From contig KL568620.1 in NCBI GenBank assembly GCA_000715605.1, positions 6,582 through 11,709 on the forward strand: a DNA stretch of 5,128 nt, written 5' to 3'. Positions 1-5,128 of this stretch are shown here, piece after piece (position 1 is the stretch's first letter; every line of letters starts with the position of its first letter). Made by a program: the position numbers and the translations under genes. Source of the stretch: Streptomyces speibonae. GTDB lineage: Bacteria > Actinomycetota > Actinomycetes > Streptomycetales > Streptomycetaceae. The notes under the pieces were generated by a model. It was not told the DNA's origin. It worked only from the letters and a program-made list of their open reading frames with translations, and made no database searches.

Positions 1-1251
1 GAGCGGCTGCCCCATCTTCCCGTGCTGCTGGAGACAGCCGAGCGAGTACACCGAGAGGCCGCCGCTCTGCTGGAGGCCGCCCGCGCCACACCGTTCAACG
101 AGACCTTCGCGCACGGCGAGAAGCGCTACCTGCGGGTCCTTCCCAAGGTGAACCAGGTGCCCAGCCGCCTCGATCACGGCTCACGGCACGTCTTCATCAA
201 GGAGGTCGACAGCACCGAACGAAGGATCAACCAGAGCCTCGTGGAGGATGACGCCTTCTGGGCCTGGGCGATCATCGAGACGCTACGGCACACCGGAGTC
301 CGCGCCGAAGAACTGACCGAGCTCACCCACCTCGCGCTGGTCTCCTACAAACTGCCCGACACCAACGAAGTCGTCCCGCTCCTCCAGATCGTCCCTTCCA
401 AGAGCAACGAGGAACGGCTCCTGCTGGTCAGCCCCGAACTGGCCAGCGTCCTGGCCACGATCATCAAGCGCCTGCGTGACGCCAACGGCGGGAAAGTCCC
501 GCTGATCTCCCGCTACGACTCGCACGAGCGCGTCACGGGTCCCCAGCTGCCGCACCTGTTCCAGCGCCGCCCCTACTGGCAGCCGCAGGTCATGAGCGAG
601 GCCGGCATCAAACGCGCCCTGGACCGGACCCTGGAGGCTACCGGACTACGCGACCAGGCCGGCGAGCCGCTGCGCTACACACCGCACGACTTCCGAAGGA
701 TGTTCGCGACCGAGGCCGTGACCGGCGGACTGCCCGTTCACATCGCAGCCCGCATCCTCGGTCACAAAACACTGACCACCACCCAGGCGTACCTCGCCGT
801 CTTCCAGGACGACCTGGTACGCACCTACCGAGGCTTCCTCGACCGGCGCCGGGCCGAGCGCCCCCAAGAGGAATATCGCGAGCCGACCGCGGCGGAGTGG
901 CACGACTTCCAGCAGCACTTCGAACTCCGCAAGGTCTCCCTTGGCACCTGCGGGCGCCCCTACGGAACCCCTTGCAAGCACGAGCACGCCTGCATCCGGT
1001 GCCCGGTCCTCCAGATCGACCCGCGACAACGATCACGGCTTGTCGAGATCATCCAGAACCTCCGCGAACGCATCCGAGAGGCCCGTGCCAACGGCTGGCT
1101 CGGCGAAGTCGAAGGACTTCAAGTCAGCCTCGACGCCGCCACCGCCAAGCTCAACAGCCTCAAACGGACCCCGACCGATGGCCGGCCGGAACTGGTCGAC
1201 CTCGGCATCCCTCTCTTCACCGACCGAGGGCCTTCTGCGCCAGAGGGTTGA
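1..1251 (+). CDS. Large tyrosine recombinase/integrase, 5'-truncated, with C-terminal Cys/His cluster
   Basis: Site-specific DNA strand exchange for a mobile element. The frame is open from base 1 (ERLPHLPV...), so the gene begins outside the window and the GTG at 22 is probably not its start. 416 residues remain; the N-terminal DNA-binding part is missing. Numbering from nt 22, the catalytic set is complete: R94 in TGVRAEEL, K127 in PSKSNE, H222 and R225 in PHDFRR, H248 in LGHKT, and nucleophile Y257 in TQAYLAV. Beyond the catalytic domain is a Cys/His cluster (C310, C318, H320, H322, C324, C327), then a charged, probably helical tail. From memory, proteins of about 700 aa with this tail are common in streptomycetes beside a shorter integrase; such a partner lies at 3874. 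Its last 35 bp overlap the opposite-strand resistance-like gene. The family is secure; the exact element is not identified. Confidence 0.9.
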   Translation, partial: ERLPHLPVLLETAERVHREAAALLEAARATPFNETFAHGEKRYLRVLPKVNQVPSRLDHGSRHVFIKEVDSTERRINQSLVEDDAFWAWAIIETLRHTGVRAEELTELTHLALVSYKLPDTNEVVPLLQIVPSKSNEERLLLVSPELASVLATIIKRLRDANGGKVPLISRYDSHERVTGPQLPHLFQRRPYWQPQVMSEAGIKRALDRTLEATGLRDQAGEPLRYTPHDFRRMFATEAVTGGLPVHIAARILGHKTLTTTQAYLAVFQDDLVRTYRGFLDRRRAERPQEEYREPTAAEWHDFQQHFELRKVSLGTCGRPYGTPCKHEHACIRCPVLQIDPRQRSRLVEIIQNLRERIREARANGWLGEVEGLQVSLDAATAKLNSLKRTPTDGRPELVDLGIPLFTDRGPSAPEG

Positions 1252-2500
1252 TGCGGGCGAGGACGGCGTCGACGTGCGGGCGGACCCGTGACCTCAGCTC
1301 TTCGCTCCAGGTCTCGTCCTGGTAGTGGCAGGTCCGGTACAGATCCCGCGCATGCTCCAGGACAGGGCGGTGCTCCACGGGCAGGCGGGCGAGAGCCCAG
1401 TCCGCGGCGTCGTCCTTCGCCCTGATCTCCCCCGTGACGAGGGTGGACCAGATGCGGGCGAGCGTCAGCAGGACGTTGCGGGTGTCCTCGTCCAGCTTCG
1501 CCAGGAGCTCGGGGACATCCCCCACGCTCGCCCGCAGGAGGTCGGCGTGCGGCACGGGGGCCAGCACCTCGGCAGGGCGCGGCCCCGTCAGGGGGCGGTC
1601 CCCGGCGAGGAGCACGGTGACTACGAGGGCCAGATCCGGAATGGGTTCGGCCTGCGGAATGCTGCCCGCCAGGGAGTCTTCGCGCAGCCACTCGCCCCAG
1701 AGGAAATCCCCAGTCGGAGGGAACTGCCACGGTCGGACGTCCGACTGGACAACGACGGTGAGCTCCACCGGCCGGACCTCGGGCGTCAGGCCGGAGATCT
1801 CCAGCAGGCCCTCGACCAGAGCTCGCCGCTGCCCCTGATCCAGACTCGCCTGTGTCACAGCGAGGACGTCCAGGTCACTGGCCGGGCCCAGGCCACCAAG
1901 GACCGAGGAGCCATGAAGATACGTCCCCACCAGCTCCGGCCCCACGACGTCCCGCACCAGCTTGACGGTCTGCTCAAGCTGCCCGAGCAATAGAGGGCGC
2001 TCATAACGGTCGTAGACGGTGCCGTCGTGCTCCCGGATCTGGCCGACGAAGGCGAAGCCTGCCTTCCGCGCAACCCGGCCCGACGCAGGATTTTCCGGCT
2101 CCACTTTGATCACCGCGCAGGTTGCCCCTTGGTCAGCGGCATAGCGGCAAACCAAATCGACCGCGCGGGCTGCAAGCCCCCGCCCTCGCCAGAGCGGATA
2201 GACCCCGTAGGCGACGTTGACCTGACCAGCCTCCAGGCCCTCGCCCTCGAACCGCAAGTCCACGGTGCCCGCCAGCACTTCCTCGACTCCGAACCGAATG
2301 CCGAAGGCCCGCAGAGCCCCACCCGTCTCCCACTGCTCACGGCAGTGGGCAATGTATGCCTCAACACCTTCCAAGGTCCCAGGCCCGCCGGTGAGCCAGC
2401 GGACCAGTTGCTGGTCTTCTCCGGCCAGGTGCGTCCCGGCCTCATCGAGACGCAAGGGGGACAGGGCGACGATGCCGTCGGACAGTTTCTGATCACTCAT
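1217..2500 (-). CDS. Bifunctional-looking GNAT acetyltransferase / AadA-like aminoglycoside nucleotidyltransferase
   Basis: A 427-aa fusion in one uninterrupted frame. Residues about 10-170 form a GNAT domain: acetyl-CoA loop RGRGLA (105-110) after VYPLW, and the motif-B-like ENPASGRVARKAGF (136-149). Residues about 174-420 match AadA/ANT(3''): LHGSSVLGG with G197-S198, the metal-binding D209 and D211 in SDLDVL, E246 in VELTVVV at the position of the AadA catalytic base, PW...FLWGEWLRED (257-274), LTLARIW (345-351) and KDDAADWA (362-369). Both domains look full length and intact. AadA enzymes transfer AMP from ATP to streptomycin/spectinomycin; GNAT domains acetylate amines, including aminoglycosides. 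Cytoplasmic resistance is inferred; the GNAT substrate is unknown. ATG 2500 was chosen because in-frame ATGs at 2521 and 2527 lie inside a dyad and add residues before the domain. There is no good ribosome site, so a leaderless transcript is possible. A longer upstream open frame is a high-GC shadow. Confidence 0.9.
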   Translation of the reverse strand: MSDQKLSDGIVALSPLRLDEAGTHLAGEDQQLVRWLTGGPGTLEGVEAYIAHCREQWETGGALRAFGIRFGVEEVLAGTVDLRFEGEGLEAGQVNVAYGVYPLWRGRGLAARAVDLVCRYAADQGATCAVIKVEPENPASGRVARKAGFAFVGQIREHDGTVYDRYERPLLLGQLEQTVKLVRDVVGPELVGTYLHGSSVLGGLGPASDLDVLAVTQASLDQGQRRALVEGLLEISGLTPEVRPVELTVVVQSDVRPWQFPPTGDFLWGEWLREDSLAGSIPQAEPIPDLALVVTVLLAGDRPLTGPRPAEVLAPVPHADLLRASVGDVPELLAKLDEDTRNVLLTLARIWSTLVTGEIRAKDDAADWALARLPVEHRPVLEHARDLYRTCHYQDETWSEELRSRVRPHVDAVLARINPLAQKALGR

Positions 2501-2505
2501 GCCGT

Positions 2506-2537
2506 GATTGTCGCGATCCATGAGCATCTGGACAATC
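2506..2537. promoter_or_regulatory. 32-bp dyad between divergent genes, possible operator and/or bidirectional promoter
   Basis: GATTGTC at 2506-2512 is matched by GACAATC at 2531-2537, and inner GAT (2515-2517) by ATC (2526-2528), around an 8-nt centre. On the minus strand this reads TTGTCC (2535-2530), 17 nt, GACAAT (2512-2507), then 6 nt to ATG 2500, the geometry of a leaderless promoter. The plus strand has the mirror arrangement, TTGTCG (2508-2513), 17 nt, GACAAT (2531-2536), pointing at the gene at 2583. The hexamers only partly match the actinobacterial consensus (TTGAC / TAnnnT). As RNA from an upstream start, the dyad could form a hairpin just before the 2500 start. Confidence 0.4.
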
Positions 2538-2582
2538 GGATACTTTCGCCCACTCCGTCGCTTCAGGGGCCGTCGAGGCGCG

Positions 2583-2768
2583 ATGGGCAACAAGATCATT
2601 TTCTTAGTCCGGAAAAGTGCCAGCGGTCTTACCGAACTCCTGGCCCGAGCACTCCGGGACCGAGGCCGCGAGGTCGTAGTCGAGCACCTGCACGTCCATC
2701 TCCCTCGCGTCCTCAAGACGCCCGTCGGCCCCCGCACCGCCAACCCCGAGCAGGAGACCTCCCGATGA
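2583..2768 (+). CDS. Small hypothetical protein with an early TTA codon
   Basis: A 61-aa protein I do not recognise. It starts with a likely beta strand (KIIFLVRK, residues 4-11), continues with a likely helix (SGLTELLARALRDRGREV), and ends in a proline-rich basic tail. No signal peptide or membrane segment is visible. ATG 2583 has GAGG at 2575-2578, a close but usable ribosome site; an upstream TTG at 2508 in the same frame is less likely. Its TGA overlaps the next ATG as ATGA (2765-2768), which suggests translational coupling and supports it being a real gene. Codon 8 (2604-2606) is TTA, rare in streptomycetes and read by the bldA tRNA, so expression may depend on development if the host is Streptomyces. 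The first 60 bases are less GC-rich than the genes that follow. Confidence 0.55.
   Translation: MGNKIIFLVRKSASGLTELLARALRDRGREVVVEHLHVHLPRVLKTPVGPRTANPEQETSR
2752..2756 (+). promoter_or_regulatory. Shine-Dalgarno AGGAG for the gene at 2765
   Basis: AGGAG ends 8 nt before ATG 2765. This strong site decides the start of the 226-aa gene against much longer in-frame readings upstream that run antisense through the acetyltransferase/nucleotidyltransferase gene. Confidence 0.75.
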
Positions 2769-3445
2769 TCCGTCGCTTCCGCCGCTGCGGCCACGGGCCC
2801 GGCGCCCTCACCCCCGAGGACCAGGCCGTCGTCGACCAGTTCCGCGCGATGCTCGCCGCCGTACGTGACCCGGAGCCCTGGACGCCTGGCCGCTCCCAGG
2901 ACATCGCCGTGCGCGTCGGCCCGTTCATCGAGCGCGCGCACACCCGGCCCGGCGACGACCACGGCACCGAGATGATCGCCGTGGCCCTGGTCCACCCCGA
3001 CGCCCCGCATGCCGCGGCCTATCGCCACGGCCGCCAGCTCTGCTACGTCGACCGGGGCTGGCTGCGCTGCGAGACGACCGCGATCCTTGGTGTCTGGCAG
3101 CCGGCCTACGCGATGCTCACCCACGCCGCCGCGAACCTGCCCCTCCCCGACGACGTCGGCATGGGCCCTGCCCACTACGGCGTCCACGTCGAAGCCCGCC
3201 GCGCTGACGGCACCGGCTACGTGCTTCTGCGCCTCGGGCCCTACACCCAGACCTGGCTGGCCTCCCGCGACGCCGACCGCCTCAACACCGAGCTGGAAGG
3301 CCGCGCCGCACTCGTCATCCCCGGCTTCACCGTCACCGCGAAGGACGCCGTGTTCCACGTCAGCGACCACGACAGCTACGCCGACCCGCACGGCGCCGAC
3401 GTCACCGCGCTCCTGGCCGACGCCCTCGCGGGGGTGAGCGCGTGA
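2765..3445 (+). CDS. Hypothetical protein, 226 aa, middle gene of a coupled trio
   Basis: I do not recognise the family. The start is set by AGGAG at 2752-2756 and the ATGA overlap with the preceding gene; the end overlaps the next start as GTGA (3442-3445). The protein has a basic N-terminus (MIRRFRRCGHG), an acidic-helical stretch (ALTPEDQAVVDQFRAMLAAVRD), and then an alpha/beta-looking body with aromatic strands such as GVHVEARRADGTGYVLLRLG. There is no signal peptide, no hydrophobic membrane segment and no catalytic motif I can name. Third codon positions are almost all G or C, typical of a resident actinobacterial gene. The context suggests one transcription unit of accessory genes from 2583 to 3786. 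A structural or accessory role is possible, but nothing in the sequence points to a specific function. Confidence 0.8.
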   Translation: MIRRFRRCGHGPGALTPEDQAVVDQFRAMLAAVRDPEPWTPGRSQDIAVRVGPFIERAHTRPGDDHGTEMIAVALVHPDAPHAAAYRHGRQLCYVDRGWLRCETTAILGVWQPAYAMLTHAAANLPLPDDVGMGPAHYGVHVEARRADGTGYVLLRLGPYTQTWLASRDADRLNTELEGRAALVIPGFTVTAKDAVFHVSDHDSYADPHGADVTALLADALAGVSA

Positions 3446-3786
3446 CCTCGGCTCTGTACGAGATCGAGACCAGCGAGGGCGACGACGGCACCATGCACCC
3501 CGCCGAACAGATCTGGACGCCCTGCGCCGACGGCGCGGCCGACCACGGGTTCATCGCCCACCAGGGCCTGTTCGTCGCCGGGATCGACGGCGGGGCCGAC
3601 GATGACCTCTACCCGGTCGGCTTCCTGGTCCTCGGGCATCAGCGGTGGGCCGACATCATCGAGGCCGCCGCCGCCTACATGGCCCGGACCCACGGCTGGC
3701 GCAACCTGCAGAACAGGATGAATTGCATTGAATGCAACATCCCGCATGTCGCGGCAACTCTTGATACTGCTGGTCGATCGTGGTGA
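3442..3786 (+). CDS. Hypothetical acidic protein, 114 aa, possibly with a replaced C-terminus
   Basis: Not recognised. The GTG start at 3442 overlaps the previous stop (GTGA), with a G-rich stretch (3430-3434) as a plausible ribosome site. Residues 1-60 are strongly acidic (IETSEGDDG, GIDGGADDD); residues 68-88 look like one amphipathic helix (QRWADIIEAAAAYMARTHGWR). High GC at third positions holds up to residue 90 (...WRNLQ, near 3711). The last 24 residues (NRMNCIECNI...AGRSW) come from DNA of different composition with a palindrome inside (3723-3737). The native protein may therefore have ended near residue 90, the present tail being read from an inserted element or fused DNA. The upstream part looks like a real gene; the exact native end is uncertain. 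Confidence 0.65.
   Translation: MTSALYEIETSEGDDGTMHPAEQIWTPCADGAADHGFIAHQGLFVAGIDGGADDDLYPVGFLVLGHQRWADIIEAAAAYMARTHGWRNLQNRMNCIECNIPHVAATLDTAGRSW
3723..3737. repeat. 15-nt palindrome, arms of 7, at a composition change
   Basis: TTGCATT-G-AATGCAA is perfectly self-complementary about base 3730. It sits in 3711-3740, where only 11 of 30 bases are G or C, in an otherwise very GC-rich window. Its place between accessory genes and an integrase fits an element end, a recombinase core or an operator; none is proven. Confidence 0.5.
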
Positions 3787-3841
3787 GGCCCGCTTCGCCG
3801 GAAGTTCACTCCTGGCGGTGACCTGGGGCCGAAGGAGTCGC

Positions 3842-3856
3842 CGCAACAATGTTGCG
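3842..3856. repeat. 15-nt palindrome upstream of the complete integrase
   Basis: CGCAACA-A-TGTTGCG is perfectly self-complementary about base 3849 and ends 17 bp before GTG 3874. It has the same geometry (7-1-7) as the palindrome at 3723-3737, and both contain GCAACA. It lies in the 87-bp gap between the stop at 3786 and the integrase start, where an operator for integrase autoregulation or a recombinase site would be expected. No clear -10 element was found; TTGATA at 3761-3766 is the best -35 candidate. Confidence 0.45.
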
Positions 3857-3873
3857 TTGGCTACAACAGGTCT

Positions 3874-4989
3874 GTGATTACCGAGGCCCCGGGGTCAGCG
3901 CGGCTTGTTCTGGCCCGGAATGTGGTGCATCTCGACCCGGCAGCGGCGGTGTTCGAGGGGATGCAGGAAGGCTGGGCGCGTCAGCAGGCGGCTCGCTTCC
4001 TGAAGACGAGGACGATCGATCCGCGGCTGCGTCTGGTGAAGCGTCTGGAGGAGTTCACCGGGTTGTATCCGTGGCAGTGGACGCCGGCGGAGGGAGAGGC
4101 GTTCATCGCGCACTTGCGCAGTGGCACGCAGCCGATCCAGATGTCCACTGCCCGCACGTACGAGGTGACGATCGCGCTCTTCCTGGAGTATCTGCTCGAT
4201 CGGCGTTACGGGTGGGTCGATACCTGCTTGGAGAGGTTCGGCGAGGCCCCGCAGGAGGTCTTCCATGAGGGCAACTCGGTTCTGCACACCGTGGAGTACG
4301 AGGCGGACCCTCGTCGGCGCCCGCTGGATTACGACGAGGTGCAGGCGCTGTTCGACGCGGCCGATGCCCGCCCTGCCAAGGTGCGTGGTCAGGGCCGGAA
4401 GGGTGCCATGACCGCGCTGCGGGATGCGGCAGTGCTGAAGACAATCTATGCCTTCGGTACCCGGCGTACCGAGTCGTCGCGGGTCGACCTGGTGGATCTG
4501 CGGCGCAATCGGCGAGCCCCGAAGTTCGGTGCCTACGGCAGCATGATGGTGCGTTTCGGAAAGTCCTCGAAGGGTTCTCCGCCCAAGCGGCGCACGGTGC
4601 TGACCGTTCCGGAGATGGACTGGGTGGTCGATGTCCTCGACGAGTGGATTACGGAGGTTCGGCCGCACTTCTCACCAGGCCGGCACCCGGCTCTGTGGGT
4701 GACTGAACGGGTTGGGCGGCTCTCGCCTCGCTCGATCAACGAAGCCTTCGTCGCTGCACGCCAGGACGCGGGCCTGGACGAGGATCTCGACCTGCACTGT
4801 CTGCGCCACAGCTACATCACGCACCTGACCGAGTTCGGGTACCCGGCCCGGTTCGTGCAGGAGCAGGTCGGCCACTCTCACGCGGCCACCACCGCCATTT
4901 ACATGGGCGTCTCGAACGAGTACCGCAACCAGCTGCTGGAGGCGTCGTTGAAGGGCCGCTTGGGCGACGACTGGAGCGTGATGGTGTGA
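3874..4989 (+). CDS. Tyrosine recombinase/integrase, complete, 371 aa
   Basis: Catalyses site-specific recombination of DNA ends through a covalent phosphotyrosine intermediate. Residues about 25-135 form the SAM-like core-binding domain (RFLKTRTIDPRLRLVKRLEEF...STARTYEVTIALFLEYLLD). The catalytic domain (about 148-355) has R197 in FGTRRTE, a Lys in GKSSKGSPPKRR (K230 or K233), H308 and R311 in HCLRH, H334 in VGHSH, and Y343 in AIYMGV, so all key residues are present. Length is normal for the family and close to Tn554 TnpA. GTG 3874 is chosen because homologues I recall begin just before the equivalent of LVLARNVVHLDP. Its ribosome site is poor (AGG at 3868-3870). An ATG at 3849 with GGAG upstream is out of frame. 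The stop overlaps the next start as GTGA. Third positions use more T than in the genes at 2765-3700, suggesting a separate origin. Confidence 0.93.
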   Translation: MITEAPGSARLVLARNVVHLDPAAAVFEGMQEGWARQQAARFLKTRTIDPRLRLVKRLEEFTGLYPWQWTPAEGEAFIAHLRSGTQPIQMSTARTYEVTIALFLEYLLDRRYGWVDTCLERFGEAPQEVFHEGNSVLHTVEYEADPRRRPLDYDEVQALFDAADARPAKVRGQGRKGAMTALRDAAVLKTIYAFGTRRTESSRVDLVDLRRNRRAPKFGAYGSMMVRFGKSSKGSPPKRRTVLTVPEMDWVVDVLDEWITEVRPHFSPGRHPALWVTERVGRLSPRSINEAFVAARQDAGLDEDLDLHCLRHSYITHLTEFGYPARFVQEQVGHSHAATTAIYMGVSNEYRNQLLEASLKGRLGDDWSVMV

Positions 4990-5106
4990 TCAAGAAGATG
5001 GGCTACGAGTGGACGCTGCGCCAGCTCATGGCCGACCAGGGGATGTTCCAGACCTCGGACATGGTTCCCCTGCTCGCCGAGCGCGGGATCACGCTGTCGC
5101 GTGAAC
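4986..5106 (+). CDS. Small HTH-like DNA-binding protein, 3'-truncated at contig end
   Basis: Only about 40 residues remain (start GTG 4986, IKKMGYEWTLRQLMADQGMFQTSDMVPLLAERGITLSRE). This matches, from memory, the N-terminus of short helix-turn-helix proteins that sit between two integrases in actinobacteria: GYEW.LR.LMA..GMFQT...PLLAERGI.LS. The first helix (LRQLMADQG) and the positions for the recognition helix (MVPLLAERGITLSRE) fit an XRE-like fold, but the end of the domain is missing. The GTGA overlap with the integrase stop (4986-4989) implies translational coupling, so the protein probably regulates or assists recombination, as TnpC is thought to do in Tn554. The frame continues into adapter sequence from 5107, so residues after ...LSRE are artificial. 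The truncation is a sequencing artefact, not a gene break. Confidence 0.75.
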
Positions 5107-5128
5107 CTGTCTCTTATACACATCTCTG
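5107..5128. other. Tn5/Nextera transposase adapter remnant (artefact)
   Basis: 5107-5125 is CTGTCTCTTATACACATCT, the 19-bp Tn5 mosaic end used in tagmentation libraries. The next three bases, CTG, fit the older Epicentre-type Nextera adapters (mosaic end preceded by ...CAG) better than the current Illumina ones, which continue GAC or CCG. This is not genomic DNA and marks a contig end with untrimmed reads. Confidence 0.97.

Noticed and set aside
638..1036. Reverse-strand open frames across the left integrase
   Set aside because: They oppose a gene with a full catalytic signature, and their composition is typical of antisense reading in high-GC DNA.
1325..1993. Plus-strand open frame of 222 codons
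   Set aside because: Antisense to the nucleotidyltransferase domain, with no recognisable features. It is a codon-bias shadow.
2027..2764. Plus-strand N-terminal extension of the 226-aa gene
   Set aside because: It runs antisense through the GNAT domain; the AGGAG site and ATGA overlap set the start at 2765.
2501..3391. Long reverse-strand N-terminal extension of the acetyltransferase/nucleotidyltransferase
   Set aside because: It is antisense to the coupled genes at 2583-3445, has no domain similarity, and crosses the divergent promoter region. It is open only because of high GC.
3761..3790. Promoter for the right integrase with -35 TTGATA
   Set aside because: No acceptable -10 hexamer occurs 16-18 nt downstream, so it was not listed as a feature.
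3849..4268. Start at ATG 3849 with GGAG upstream
   Set aside because: The frame differs from that of the integrase, and the peptide is a shadow. The ATG is the centre of a palindrome. A frameshift linking it to the integrase is possible but not needed, because known homologues begin near 3874.
3895..4668. Reverse-strand open frame of 257 codons in the right integrase
   Set aside because: Antisense to conserved recombinase motifs, and no ribosome site or family features were seen.
1..5106. CRISPR array, tRNA or rRNA genes
   Set aside because: No regularly spaced repeats, cloverleaf-like segments or conserved rRNA stretches were seen on either strand.
4899..5123. Reverse-strand open frame starting MCIRDRFTRQ
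   Set aside because: Its start lies within the Tn5 mosaic-end adapter and the rest is antisense to the integrase and HTH-like gene.

Overview
The window looks like a piece of high-GC actinobacterial DNA, most likely from Streptomyces or a close relative. The reasons are the strong G/C bias at third codon positions, GTG starts, a single rare TTA codon, and integrase families I recall as common in streptomycete accessory DNA. Both ends cut through genes, and the last 22 bases are not genomic. They are a Tn5/Nextera mosaic-end adapter left on the contig.

Layout. (1) 1-1251, plus strand: the C-terminal part of a large tyrosine recombinase with a Cys/His cluster near its end. (2) 1217-2500, minus strand, overlapping the recombinase tail by 35 bp: a two-domain protein with an N-terminal GNAT acetyltransferase domain and a C-terminal AadA/ANT(3'')-like aminoglycoside nucleotidyltransferase domain, probably a resistance enzyme. 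(3) 2501-2582: a short divergent intergenic region with a 32-bp dyad that can be read as a back-to-back promoter. (4) 2583-3786, plus strand: three unrecognised genes joined by ATGA and GTGA stop/start overlaps, the first containing a TTA codon. (5) About 3712-3873: an AT-richer stretch with two 15-nt odd-centred palindromes, a possible edge of a mobile element. (6) 3874-4989: a complete 371-aa tyrosine recombinase, coupled by a GTGA overlap to (7) 4986-5106, the start of a small helix-turn-helix-like gene cut by the adapter.

How it fits together. The order short integrase - small HTH-like protein - large integrase resembles multi-recombinase transposition modules such as Tn554, which also carries an aminoglycoside nucleotidyltransferase. 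The 3' end of such a module lies at the left and the 5' start of one at the right, in the same orientation, with cargo between. This is what two neighbouring or tandem elements would give, or a circular form cut within the module. The sequence alone cannot choose between these. No rRNA, tRNA, CRISPR array or convincing rho-independent terminator was seen.
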